Assembly: GCA_016195765.1 (NCBI GenBank)
Contig: JACPYZ010000062.1
Span: forward strand, 1-16,975
Direction of reading: 5' to 3'
Origin: Candidatus Curtissbacteria bacterium
GTDB taxonomy: Bacteria; Patescibacteriota; Microgenomatia; Curtissbacterales; GWA2-41-24
Length of the DNA stretch: 16,975 nt
Shown: piece after piece, positions 1 to 4,812 of the stretch
How the letters are laid out: the number at the start of each line of letters is the position of its first letter
Position numbering within the stretch: the stretch's first letter is position 1
The notes under the pieces: model-generated
The model's input: only the letters and a program-made list of their open reading frames with translations
Database searches by the model: none
Told to the model about the DNA's origin: nothing
Translations under genes and position numbers: made by a program

Positions 1-435
1 AATTCTGATTCCCGTTTGAAGTAAGACTTCGATCACGGCTGCCATACGGGCATCATCGCGAGCGGCATCGCGAAGCGCGCGGTATTCAATAGGCGAGAGG
101 ATTCTTGGTGGTTTGGTATCAAATTTAGGGTGATCTACAAGGCTAGCAGGATCGTCTGTAATGTATTCTTGGACTTTTAGAAAACGGAAAAACGTTTTGG
201 TGGAATTAAGCTTACGAGAGATAGATTTTTTGGTGTAACCGTCTTTTTCTAACTTAGCAAGAAAAGTGCGGATGTCTTCTGGTGCTACCTCGTGAACGTC
301 GGCTTTTTGTAGTTCTTGCAAGAAACCTACAAGCTGTTCAATGTCTTTACCATAGGCCAAAACAGTAGCAGAGGCGCGTCTTTTGCCTCTTAAATTTTCT
401 ATAAATTCTTTGTGTGCTTCGTCTAATTTTTTCAT
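1..435 (-). CDS. Tyrosine recombinase (XerC/XerD-like), N-terminal part, cut by window edge
   Basis: This is an open frame of 145 codons from the ATG at 435-433 down to base 1, where the window ends. Residues 1-85 look like the SAM-like core-binding domain of phage-type integrases (motifs such as SATVLAYGKDIEQL and TKKSISRKLNSTKTFFRFL). The frame ends in LLQTGIRI, which matches the box around the first catalytic Arg (here R144). The rest of the catalytic domain, including the His-x-x-Arg and Tyr boxes, lies outside the window. The family does site-specific recombination: Xer dimer resolution or element integration. There is no Shine-Dalgarno sequence, but a strong promoter lies 27-35 nt upstream. 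Which role applies (housekeeping Xer or integrase) cannot be decided from this fragment. Confidence 0.88.
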   Translation of the reverse strand, partial: MKKLDEAHKEFIENLRGKRRASATVLAYGKDIEQLVGFLQELQKADVHEVAPEDIRTFLAKLEKDGYTKKSISRKLNSTKTFFRFLKVQEYITDDPASLVDHPKFDTKPPRILSPIEYRALRDAARDDARMAAVIEVLLQTGIRI

Positions 436-468
436 TAAATATGCAGGCTTGGGGTAGATAACTGGGTT

Positions 469-497
469 AGTATATCCCAACCTATAGGCCTTGTCAA
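469..497 (-). promoter_or_regulatory. Consensus sigma-70 promoter of the recombinase
   Basis: On the minus strand, TTGACA (497-492) is separated by 17 nt from TATACT (474-469). This is close to a perfect housekeeping promoter and predicts transcription starting near 462, about 27 nt before the ATG. It faces away from the FtsB-like gene, so the two genes share a short divergent intergenic region. Confidence 0.8.
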
Positions 498-538
498 TAG
501 TATTATTACAAGGCTAAACTAAGTTTCAGCCCCTTATA

Positions 539-544
539 TATAAT
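539..544 (+). promoter_or_regulatory. -10 box (TATAAT) of a probably leaderless start
   Basis: A perfect TATAAT ends 10 nt before the ATG at 555. There is no convincing -35 and no SD. Transcription would start about 3-4 nt before the start codon, so the mRNA is essentially leaderless. The same arrangement recurs at several other genes in this window. Confidence 0.6.
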
Positions 545-554
545 AGAGGTACAC

Positions 555-902
555 ATGAAGCGTAATTTAATTTTGGCACTGGTCGTGATTATTGCCCTCA
601 TTTTGGCTTACAACAGCTTTTTGAAGATAAAAGATTTTAAATTGAATGCCCAGACTGTTGACGGGCGCCAAGTTTATCTAGATTCTTTAAAAAAAGAGAA
701 TGAAAAGCTTAAGCAGGAGTTTACTTATAAAGAGAGTTCGCAGTTTGCAGAACTCGAAATTCGCAATAAACTAGGCTTGGCAAAACCTGGTGAGACGGTT
801 GTTATTGTGCCTAAAAATAGTGAGACTAGTGACCAGGGGCCAGAAACCGGAAATCAGAAGCCTAATTGGCTAAAGTGGAAAGAGCTTTTGTTGGGAGTAT
901 AA
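555..902 (+). CDS. FtsB/DivIC-like septum formation initiator
   Basis: This 115-residue protein has a single N-terminal membrane segment (about residues 5-22). A short charged coiled-coil-like stretch follows (about 30-58, with KKENEKLKQEF), and then the typical FtsB/DivIC tail: EIRNKLGLAKPGETVVIVPK at residues 68-87. In known members the membrane anchor and coiled coil hold the FtsQ-FtsL-FtsB complex of the divisome at the septum. The length and the KPGETV-V-P signature fit well. It starts after a TATAAT box without SD. The next gene begins immediately after its stop (TAAATG), so the two are probably co-translated. FtsB and DivIC cannot be told apart here, so no symbol is given. Confidence 0.8.
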   Translation: MKRNLILALVVIIALILAYNSFLKIKDFKLNAQTVDGRQVYLDSLKKENEKLKQEFTYKESSQFAELEIRNKLGLAKPGETVVIVPKNSETSDQGPETGNQKPNWLKWKELLLGV

Positions 903-1688
903 ATGAATGTTCTGCCGATATTACTTCTTGTTTTTGCCGCTGGAATAAGTGCAAAAAGCTTTTTTGAAACCATTAAATTTCTTCGCAAAGGGCACGGCGA
1001 GAAATCTTTTAGCGCCCGGGTTTTTGTTCTTTTTAAACCGAAACGAGTGACTCCTGGGCATTATGTGATAACTGCCGAAAAGACCCATTACGTTTTCCCT
1101 TCCAAAATAGTTAAAGGTGCAACAGATGGAAAATATGCCAATGTTTACCATGGGGAAGTAATAGAGGTGGAAAACCCCTACATTATTAACTTGAACATAC
1201 CAATGGACCCTGCTGGATTTGATTGGAATCAATCTATTAAAACAGGGAAATATCACGCGGGCATTGAGTTTTTTAAGAGACATGTAAGGTTTTTTATTAT
1301 TGTTTTGGGGACAACAACTGCTGAATTTTTATACATTGCACAGCCTTCTAATGTGGTTCTTTTGTCTGTAGGTTTATTTTTGTTTAACCTACTTTTTATA
1401 GAAGTGGAAACTGCACAAAAACTTTGGGGAACAACCTACTTTCGGATTACTCGCGAGCCGGCACCAAGGATGATTATAAAGGCAATTCGTATGCCATATA
1501 AGCTAACTGTGGCAACTACAACGAGTGACCATTTGGGTCGTTATTTTTTACTGCTTGCCCAGGGCAAATACACGATTCAAGTAGAGATGCCAAGCAAAGA
1601 TGGTGGGAAGAGTGAAGTATTAAAGAAGGTTGAAAATATTGAGGTTAAAAAAGAAAAAGAAATGGTTAATTTCGATATCGGGATTTGA
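903..1688 (+). CDS. Membrane protein with C-terminal beta-sandwich (carboxypeptidase-regulatory-like) domain
   Basis: The 261-residue product was not assigned to a named family. Residues 1-18 form a hydrophobic start (signal or anchor). Residues about 35-110 are polar and rich in beta strand. Two membrane spans follow (about 129-147 and 150-168). The C-terminal part (about 185-260) has the pattern of a carboxypeptidase-regulatory or prealbumin-like sandwich, including LGRYFLLLAQGKYTIQVEMP. The ATG touches the stop of the FtsB-like gene, with GGGAG upstream inside that gene as a possible RBS. Cell-envelope function is only suggested by the membrane spans and the division-gene neighbour. Confidence 0.6.
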   Translation: MNVLPILLLVFAAGISAKSFFETIKFLRKGHGEKSFSARVFVLFKPKRVTPGHYVITAEKTHYVFPSKIVKGATDGKYANVYHGEVIEVENPYIINLNIPMDPAGFDWNQSIKTGKYHAGIEFFKRHVRFFIIVLGTTTAEFLYIAQPSNVVLLSVGLFLFNLLFIEVETAQKLWGTTYFRITREPAPRMIIKAIRMPYKLTVATTTSDHLGRYFLLLAQGKYTIQVEMPSKDGGKSEVLKKVENIEVKKEKEMVNFDIGI

Positions 1689-1765
1689 ATTAGTTGCGAG
1701 AACCAAAGCATGCGGCCTTTCAGATCTAATGGGAAAAAACCTATGATCTTCGTGTTCTAGCAGCA

Positions 1766-1873
1766 TCGAAAACAATTCTAGTAGCAGGGCTGGGGCTCGA
1801 ACCCAGGACCTTGGCGTTATGAGTGCCACGCTCTAACCAGCTGAGCTACCCTGCCATAGTAAATTGTTTTCGA
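1766..1873. repeat. 12-bp inverted repeat enclosing tRNA-Met
   Basis: TCGAAAACAATT (1766-1777) and its exact reverse complement AATTGTTTTCGA (1862-1873) flank the tRNA with 4 and 6 nt to spare. In a precursor transcript they could form a 12-bp stalk bringing the two tRNA ends together, as a processing stem would. I know of no such standard element for bacterial tRNAs. Confidence 0.7.
1782..1855 (-). tRNA. tRNA-Met (CAT)
   Basis: A complete cloverleaf reads on the minus strand: acceptor GGCAGGG/CCCTGCT, D-arm GCTC..GAGC, anticodon loop CTCATAA (anticodon CAT, 1821-1819), and T-arm CTGGG-TTCGAGC-CCCAG. The discriminator is A and CCA is not encoded (ACT follows). The termini resemble elongator tRNA-Met. 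A lysidine-modified tRNA-Ile(CAT) is the alternative that sequence alone cannot exclude. The gene sits inside a 12-bp inverted repeat (1766-1777 and 1862-1873). Confidence 0.9.
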
Positions 1874-1879
1874 CTTGGT

Positions 1880-1897
1880 ATTTTGCTTTCGCAAAAT
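1880..1897 (-). other. GNRA-type hairpin between tRNA fragment and tRNA-Met
   Basis: On the minus strand ATTTTGC-GAAA-GCAAAAT forms a 7-bp stem closed by a GAAA tetraloop. No U-run follows, so it is not an obvious terminator. It may be a spacer or processing hairpin. Confidence 0.45.
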
Positions 1898-1935
1898 GGG
1901 TGTCGCATTCTAACTAGCTGAGCTACGTAGCCGCG
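1898..1935 (-). pseudogene. Degenerate 5' tRNA half
   Basis: The minus strand contains GTAGCTCAGCTAGTTAGA, matching the D-arm region of the neighbouring tRNA-Met in 17 of 18 positions, and stays similar up to the anticodon stem (GCGACACCC). It then runs into the GAAA hairpin. No T-arm or 3' acceptor half follows. It begins right where the TAGAAT promoter box (1947-1942) would start transcription, so the fragment may still be transcribed ahead of tRNA-Met. Confidence 0.55.
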
Positions 1936-1941
1936 TTTGAT

Positions 1942-1950
1942 ATTCTATCA
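1942..1950 (-). promoter_or_regulatory. Extended -10 box of the tRNA-Met unit
   Basis: The minus strand reads TGATAGAAT, an extended -10 (TGn-TAGAAT). The expected start lies around 1935, the first base of the tRNA-like fragment. The -35 region is poor. Confidence 0.45.
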
Positions 1951-1966
1951 GAAAATACATTTGAAC

Positions 1967-1996
1967 AAAAAAAGACTCAGCGCTTGGCCAAGTCTT
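1967..1996 (-). terminator. Intrinsic terminator of tRNA-fMet
   Basis: On the minus strand AAGACTTGGC pairs with GCTGAGTCTT (10 bp including two G-U) over the loop CAAGC, followed by a T7 run. It starts 9 nt after the CCA of tRNA-fMet and separates it from the tRNA-Met unit. Confidence 0.8.
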
Positions 1997-2004
1997 ATTT
2001 TAGT

Positions 2005-2078
2005 TGGTAGCGGGGGCGGGAGTCGAACCCACTTCTGGAGATTATGAGCCTCCCGAGATACCGTTTCTCCACCCCGCG
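2005..2078 (-). tRNA. Initiator tRNA-fMet (CAT), CCA encoded
   Basis: A full cloverleaf reads on the minus strand: acceptor CGCGGGG/CCCCGCT with an unpaired first position (C1 opposite T72), a mark of initiator tRNAs; short D-arm; anticodon loop CTCATAA (CAT at 2046-2044); T-arm GTGGG-TTCGACT-CCCGC; discriminator A followed by genomic CCA. The anticodon stem is GGAGG/TCTCC. The three loop-proximal pairs are A-U, G-C and G-U instead of the three G-C pairs usual for initiators. Confidence 0.92.
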
Positions 2079-2090
2079 TCAGTGTAGTGA

Positions 2091-2119
2091 ATTTTAACAG
2101 GGAGAGAATGTTATGGCAA
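2091..2119 (-). promoter_or_regulatory. tRNA-fMet promoter
   Basis: On the minus strand TTGCCA (2119-2114), 17 nt, TAAAAT (2096-2091). The predicted start is a few bases before the tRNA 5' end at 2078. Confidence 0.75.
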
Positions 2120-2183
2120 GCTAGAAATAGGCTATTGTTTCATTTGATGATTATCCTGTAGTATTTTGTAAAGAGCAGTTGAT

Positions 2184-2208
2184 TGGCAATTGGAAAGTTT
2201 AATTGCCA
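2184..2208. promoter_or_regulatory. Inverted repeat between divergent promoters (possible operator)
   Basis: TGGCAATT (2184-2191) and AATTGCCA (2201-2208) form an 8-bp inverted repeat with 9-nt spacing. It ends 7 nt before the -35 of the leader A promoter. GATTGGCAA recurs at 2300-2308. The layout suits a dimeric DNA-binding protein, but a hairpin role or chance is possible. Confidence 0.35.
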
Positions 2209-2215
2209 GAAATGG

Positions 2216-2244
2216 TTGCAATCATTGACAGAGTCTGCTATTAT
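2216..2244 (+). promoter_or_regulatory. Promoter of leader A / first operon
   Basis: TTGCAA (2216-2221), 17-nt spacer, TATTAT (2239-2244). It would produce a leader of about 250 nt before the first gene at 2503. The stretch 2251-2350 holds two hairpins: AAGAGC-AAT-GCTCTT, and a 12-bp perfect stem at 2301-2333. Confidence 0.6.
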
Positions 2245-2300
2245 AAAAATGGCTTTTAAAGAAGAGCAATGCTCTTTTGAGGTGACTGAAAATAGGGCAG

Positions 2301-2333
2301 ATTGGCAAACAATTTTTGAGGTTGTTTGCCAAT
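2301..2333. repeat. 12-bp perfect inverted repeat in leader A
   Basis: ATTGGCAAACAA (2301-2312) is exactly complementary to TTGTTTGCCAAT (2322-2333) across a 9-nt loop. The tail (TAATTTAAC) is not a U-run, so I do not call it a terminator. It lies 17 nt before the leader peptide ATG. Confidence 0.6.
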
Positions 2334-2350
2334 TAATTTAACAAACAAAT

Positions 2351-2398
2351 ATGACTACAAGAAGTAACGTTTTTTGGTTTTTCTACTTTACTCGCTAA
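2351..2398 (+). CDS. Aromatic-rich leader peptide of attenuator A
   Basis: The 15-codon ORF encodes MTTRSNVFWFFYFTR, with codons for F, W, F, F, Y, F in a row (2372-2389). This strongly resembles the pheM leader peptide of the E. coli phenylalanyl-tRNA synthetase operon, which controls attenuation by ribosome stalling. Its second to fourth codons contain attenuator segment 1 (2355-2362), and its stop (2396-2398) touches segment 2 (2399-2412). This is the geometry of trp/phe-type attenuators. A ribosome stalled on the aromatic codons would cover segment 1 but not 2, and one at the stop would cover segment 2. No SD is visible upstream, which is the main weakness. One Trp, four Phe and one Tyr codon leave the sensed amino acid open. 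Confidence 0.6.
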   Translation: MTTRSNVFWFFYFTR

Positions 2399-2474
2399 GG
2401 CGGGTTTTGTAGGACGTGCTATAGCACAAGCCAAAAACACTACAAGACTCGCCGGGGAAAAGGCGAGTTTTTTT
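2355..2474 (+). promoter_or_regulatory. Leader A: four-segment transcription attenuator
   Basis: Segment 1 CTACAAGA (2355-2362) can pair with TTTTGTAG of segment 2. Segment 2 GGCGGGTTTTGTAG (2399-2412) can pair over 14 positions with segment 3 CTACAAGACTCGCC (2440-2453), forming an antiterminator that encloses a GTGC-TATA-GCAC hairpin (2416-2427). Segment 3 alternatively forms the terminator ACTCGCC/GGCGAGT (2447-2453 with 2462-2468) followed by T7. The 1:2, 2:3 and 3:4 pairings are mutually exclusive, as in amino-acid operon attenuators. The RBS AAAGGAGGTG (2484-2493) and ATG (2503) follow the U-run. Confidence 0.72.
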
Positions 2475-2502
2475 GTGGTTAAAAAAGGAGGTGGAATTTA
2501 AA

Positions 2503-2718
2503 ATGGCTGAAAGATGTTTACAACAAATAACAGGTAGTTGTGGTGGTTGTCCGGTGCAGGAGCTAGTTCAAGCTCAGGCGGTCACAGAATACCAAAGAGC
2601 AAACGTGGGGGAACCACGTGCGGACGTTAATGCAATTGCAAAACGAGTTGCCAAAACGCTTTGTCCTGAGAAAACTGTAATGCAAACACCTACAGTTACA
2701 CATTCGGTTATTTGGTAA
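2503..2718 (+). CDS. Small four-cysteine protein, first gene of cassette A
   Basis: The 71-residue protein is not recognised. The start is the ATG at 2503 after a strong RBS (AAAGGAGGTG at 2484-2493); an upstream in-frame TTG at 2473 lies in the terminator U-run and is unlikely. Cysteines at C5, C13, C16 and C54 (with CGGCP) could bind zinc or be redox-active. The middle part (about 20-52) looks helical (VQELVQAQAVTEYQ). It begins MAERC, like the M-A/S-D/E-R starts of other genes in this block. It is followed 44 nt later by the next gene in the same direction, so an operon is likely, under control of attenuator A. Confidence 0.7.
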   Translation: MAERCLQQITGSCGGCPVQELVQAQAVTEYQRANVGEPRADVNAIAKRVAKTLCPEKTVMQTPTVTHSVIW

Positions 2719-2748
2719 AAAAATTGACTGTCAAACAAAAAACTATTT

Positions 2749-2759
2749 AAGGAGGTGAT
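2749..2759 (+). promoter_or_regulatory. Extended Shine-Dalgarno of the 2763 gene
   Basis: AAGGAGGTGAT matches the usual 16S rRNA 3' tail (ATCACCTCCTT) over 11 consecutive positions, ending 3 nt before the ATG. Confidence 0.8.
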
Positions 2760-2762
2760 TTT

Positions 2763-3152
2763 ATGGCAGATAGAAAATTAAATTTGGGAGATGCAAAGGT
2801 TTTGCCAAACGTGGCAATGACACCATGTAGAACTTGCCCGCGTCAACCTGAAAGTTGTGGGAAGCAACGAATGGTCGAATCGTCTGGTGGTAGTAAGGTT
2901 ATGTGCATGGATGGACGCGGATTTGTTGAGCCTGTGAACGAACCTTTATTGGAGGGTTTTGCCAGCACGGCTCTTGAGAATTTAAGTATTCAGAGCGGAA
3001 GAGATTCTGAGCCTAATGCCAGAAGAGCTGTTGTTGCATACTTGAATATTTTGTCCGAGGGTGCTGTTGTAAGACTGTCTTCTTTACACAGTCACGCGGT
3101 ATTGATTAAGCAGGTAAGACCAAACTTATCTGCTGGAGGTGCAAATGGCTAA
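2763..3152 (+). CDS. Unrecognised protein with C-x2-C-x6-C-x15-C cluster
   Basis: The 129-residue product has cysteines at 22, 25, 32 and 48 (PCRTCPRQPESCGKQ, later VMCMDG), a plausible zinc-binding or metal-binding knuckle. A mostly helical C-terminal half follows. It starts MADRKLNLGD, similar to the 4824 product (MSDRKLFTG). Its C-terminal stretch HAVLIKQVR resembles RAVLIEQLR in the 3750 product, which hints at distant paralogy. The gene overlaps the YbaK gene by 8 nt, and the SD of YbaK lies inside it, so the two are translationally coupled. That coupling points to a role near aminoacyl-tRNA editing, but no function can be assigned. Confidence 0.7.
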   Translation: MADRKLNLGDAKVLPNVAMTPCRTCPRQPESCGKQRMVESSGGSKVMCMDGRGFVEPVNEPLLEGFASTALENLSIQSGRDSEPNARRAVVAYLNILSEGAVVRLSSLHSHAVLIKQVRPNLSAGGANG

Positions 3153-3606
3153 TTTAGTTGAAATAGAAAAATTACTTAAAGAAAGAGGATTTAAATATCG
3201 TGTGATTGACTTGGGGGGCGAGATATTTAGTGTTGAGGATGTAGTTGCAGCGGGTGTTGAAAGGAAAGAAGTTGTTAAAACTCTACTTGTGAGAACAAAT
3301 GATGGTTTTGTTGCTTTGTGTTTGAGGGGAGACGATAGAGTAGATTTTAAGAAGGTGCGGGCGATGTTTGGAAATCGTAGCGAAATGGCAAAACCGGATG
3401 AGGTTTTAAAAATTGTTGGGGTGCCAATTGGTGCTGTATGTCCAATTTTAGTTGGAGCACCAGTTTGTTTAGACGAACAAGTTATGAAGATTGAGAAAGT
3501 TAATATGGGAAGTGGGAATCTGGAAAAAGGGCTGGAGATGAAACTAGCCGATTTATTAACAGTAATAGGGAATTATGAAGTAAAAGATCTAAGTAAAAAT
3601 GAATAG
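3145..3606 (+). CDS. YbaK/ProX-type aminoacyl-tRNA deacylase (editing domain protein)
   Basis: The 153-residue protein has the YbaK/prolyl-tRNA editing fold. Recognisable parts are a Lys-containing core strand at 42-50 (EVVKTLLVR), the ALCLRGDDRVDFKKVR segment (57-72), and GVPIGAVCPI at 92-101, which corresponds to the conserved glycine-rich G-x-x-x-G-x-x-x-P loop. Members hydrolyse mischarged aminoacyl-tRNAs in trans (for example Cys- or Ala-tRNA-Pro). I chose ATG 3145 because GGAGGTG (3135-3141) is correctly spaced for it; the GTG at 3139 lies within that SD. It overlaps the previous gene by 8 nt. Its stop overlaps the start of leader ORF B (ATGAATAG). Substrate specificity cannot be read from the sequence. 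Confidence 0.85.
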   Translation: MANLVEIEKLLKERGFKYRVIDLGGEIFSVEDVVAAGVERKEVVKTLLVRTNDGFVALCLRGDDRVDFKKVRAMFGNRSEMAKPDEVLKIVGVPIGAVCPILVGAPVCLDEQVMKIEKVNMGSGNLEKGLEMKLADLLTVIGNYEVKDLSKNE

Positions 3607-3673
3607 ATTAAAGATAAATCAGAATAATAGATATCAAAAGACTTACCTTCGGTGGGTCTTTTGTGATGCTTAA
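3599..3673 (+). CDS. Candidate leader peptide of attenuator B
   Basis: The 24-codon ORF starts inside the YbaK stop region (ATG 3599, YbaK stop TAG 3604-3606), so ribosomes finishing YbaK could re-initiate. It ends in KTYLRWVFCDA and spans hairpin 1:2 completely. A similar LRW triplet occurs in leader ORF E. The Trp codon (3653-3655) lies inside segment 2. Part of the similarity may simply come from the CCTTCGGTGG hairpin loop, so coding relevance is uncertain. Confidence 0.35.
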   Translation: MNRLKINQNNRYQKTYLRWVFCDA

Positions 3674-3732
3674 AAAACTTTTTTTACCTTAAGAAACATT
3701 AAAGACTTACTAAAATGTAAGTCTTTTTTTTT
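3636..3732 (+). promoter_or_regulatory. Leader B: attenuator before the 3750 gene
   Basis: Segment 1 AAAAGACTTACC (3636-3647) pairs with segment 2 GGTGGGTCTTTT (3651-3662) around a TTC(G) loop, 12 positions. Segment 2 can instead pair with segment 3 AAAGACTTAC (3701-3710), an exact repeat of segment 1. Segment 3 forms a perfect 10-bp terminator stem with GTAAGTCTTT (3717-3726) followed by T9. The RBS GAAAGGAGGTGA (3735-3746) comes right after the U-run. It splits the upstream operon (2503-3606) from the 3750 gene. Confidence 0.7.
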
Positions 3733-3749
3733 GTGAAAGGAGGTGAAAA

Positions 3750-4196
3750 ATGAGTAGAGATAGAAATTTTTTTGATAAAGCGCGCCAGGCTTTTGGAATA
3801 CCAAGCCCTGAGGATCAATTAGTGGAAAGGAGAATGGCTGAACTAATGAGAGATCCGCTTATCGTCGATGGTCCTAGAATCATGCCCTTAAATTTGTGGG
3901 GTGATGAGCCTGAACATTTAGCTGACTGTGAGAGTGGTCGGGCAACTCTTTTTCTGGTGCACTCGCTAGAGAAGCACTTGGTTGCTCGAGCCTACAGCTC
4001 TGATGAAGTAGAGGTAAGCAAGATTCGGCTTTGTTGTTTGGCTTGTGGTCAAAAGGGATCTGATTTGTTGGAAACTGGAAATCCCTTGGAGCCAGAGTCA
4101 TTGCCTGATGCGTTGATGAGCGCAAGGTCTTTGATATTGCGAGCAGTTTTGATCGAACAGTTGAGGACTAAAGTAAGAAGTGACCTGCTTACTTAA
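3750..4196 (+). CDS. Unrecognised cysteine-containing protein, cassette B
   Basis: The 148-residue protein matches no family I know. It starts MSRDRNFFDKARQAFG. The N-terminal third is charged and helical, with a possible mixed region around the middle. Cysteines are C59 (LADCESG) and a cluster in IRLCCLACGQKG (residues about 91-102), which may bind metal. The last 40 residues look helical (ALMSARSLILRAVLIEQLR) and echo the end of the 2763 product. It has a 12-nt perfect SD match and is followed by a hairpin terminator at 4210-4231. Expression would depend on readthrough of attenuator B. Confidence 0.68.
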   Translation: MSRDRNFFDKARQAFGIPSPEDQLVERRMAELMRDPLIVDGPRIMPLNLWGDEPEHLADCESGRATLFLVHSLEKHLVARAYSSDEVEVSKIRLCCLACGQKGSDLLETGNPLEPESLPDALMSARSLILRAVLIEQLRTKVRSDLLT

Positions 4197-4209
4197 TGGT
4201 TTGATTGGG

Positions 4210-4237
4210 GGGCTGTTTAGATTAACAGCCCTTCTTT
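4210..4237 (+). terminator. Terminator after the 3750 gene
   Basis: GGGCTGTT (4210-4217) pairs with AACAGCCC (4224-4231), an 8-bp stem with a 6-nt loop and a T-rich tail (TTCTTT). This ends the first operon. Confidence 0.65.
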
Positions 4238-4263
4238 CAAGTGCTGACGGACTTCTTGTAGCT

Positions 4264-4293
4264 TTGACTGACCTGTAAATGTTCTGATAATAT
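4264..4293 (+). promoter_or_regulatory. Promoter of cassette C
   Basis: TTGACT (4264-4269) with TAATAT (4288-4293, 18-nt spacer) or GATAAT (4286-4291, 16-nt spacer). The 190-nt leader that follows has no long ORF; it holds attenuator C. Confidence 0.6.
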
Positions 4294-4323
4294 TTCTATT
4301 GAACGGAAGCTCGTTTTTGTACG

Positions 4324-4395
4324 GTGAAAAATTTTACTTACTTAGTCATTGTTAAACGCACAATTATTACCCCTAGGGGGCGGATTCTTGTGTGA
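4324..4395 (+). CDS. Possible leader peptide of attenuator C (weak)
   Basis: A 23-codon frame begins with GTG at 4324 (KNFTYLVIVKRTI...PRGRILV) and stops inside antiterminator segment 2. There is only a distant GGAAG upstream. It has no Trp codon. It is offered because other leaders in the block carry similarly placed short ORFs; chance is quite possible. Confidence 0.2.
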   Translation: MKNFTYLVIVKRTIITPRGRILV

Positions 4396-4456
4396 CTAAG
4401 CAGTAGTTAAATTTAAAAGTTACACAAGGAAGCCCCAATAGATTTGGGGTTTTTTT
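4345..4456 (+). promoter_or_regulatory. Leader C: attenuator before the 4482 gene
   Basis: CGCACAA and CCCC (4357-4374) can pair with GGGG and TTGTGTG downstream. The arm GGGGGC...TTCTTGTGTGACT (4376-4397) can pair instead with AGTTACACAAGGAAGCCCC (4418-4436). That sequesters the CCCC needed for the terminator CCCCAA/TTGGGG (4433-4438 with 4444-4449) plus T7. The core sequences TTGTGTG-R-CT and AGTTACACA-R-GGA are shared with leader E, so C and E are probably related copies. Confidence 0.65.
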
Positions 4457-4462
4457 ATGGAA

Positions 4463-4475
4463 AGAAAGGAGATGA
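4463..4475 (+). promoter_or_regulatory. Shine-Dalgarno of cassette C
   Basis: AGAAAGGAGATGA matches the 16S tail complement AGAAAGGAGGTGA in 12 of 13 positions and lies 6 nt before the ATG at 4482. Confidence 0.75.
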
Positions 4476-4481
4476 ACTCAA

Positions 4482-4706
4482 ATGGCCCAACTTGAACAGA
4501 AATTATTTGCTTATTATGAAAGAGTATTTAGCGGTCTCGATATGGCACCAAGTACTCCATGGTACCTGCAAGATGTAAACGCACGGGAAGCTAATTTGAA
4601 TGATGCGGGCGGCAGTGCACCTAATGTGAGACCAGAATTGTCTGCAAGCGCACCAATAAATAAGGCGGCGACATTTTCTTTGGCGGAAATGAGGCAGCCA
4701 AAGTAA
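4482..4706 (+). CDS. Small unrecognised protein, cassette C
   Basis: The 74-residue protein has a helical, charged N-terminus (AQLEQKLFAYYERVFSGL). A low-complexity, Ala/Ser/Pro/Asn-rich second half follows (GGSAPNVRPELSASAPINKAA), probably disordered. There are no cysteines and no membrane segment. The 6699 product has the same plan: short charged helix, then VRPE/MRPE, then an Ala/Ser/Val-rich tail. The two also share the related leaders C and E, so I regard them as probable paralogues. The function is unknown. A strong terminator follows at 4775-4812. Confidence 0.6.
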   Translation: MAQLEQKLFAYYERVFSGLDMAPSTPWYLQDVNAREANLNDAGGSAPNVRPELSASAPINKAATFSLAEMRQPK

Positions 4707-4774
4707 TAGTTGTTCTTACACGATTGTTACTTATTTTTGATCTTTAAGGCGATAGAATAAGTTAGACTTCTGCC

Positions 4775-4812
4775 ACATTACCTTGCAAAGCAGGCACAGG
4801 TGATGTTTTTTT
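4775..4812 (+). terminator. Intrinsic terminator of cassette C
   Basis: ACATTACCT (4775-4783) pairs with AGGTGATGT (4798-4806), 9 positions with one G-U, followed by T7. The -10 box of the next gene begins in this U-run. The spacer from 4707 to 4774 shows nothing else I can support. Confidence 0.75.

Noticed and set aside
1898..1935. tRNA fragment as an attachment site of an integrated element
   Set aside because: Integrases normally duplicate the 3' or anticodon part of a tRNA gene, and here only the 5' half is repeated. No element boundaries or second repeat were found.
2301..2333. 12-bp inverted repeat as an intrinsic terminator
   Set aside because: The stem is strong but the tail TAATTTAAC is not a U-run on either strand.
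2249..2341. 30-codon ORF starting just behind the leader A promoter (MAFKEEQCSF...)
   Set aside because: Its ATG is only 4 nt after the -10 box, probably upstream of or at the transcription start, and there is no SD. The short reading frame runs through a perfect hairpin. Better seen as leader RNA.
4709..4759. TTG-initiated short hydrophobic ORF before the terminator at 4775
   Set aside because: It would need a TTG start without SD. The terminator has no competing antiterminator arm, so I treat it as a plain terminator of the 4482 gene.
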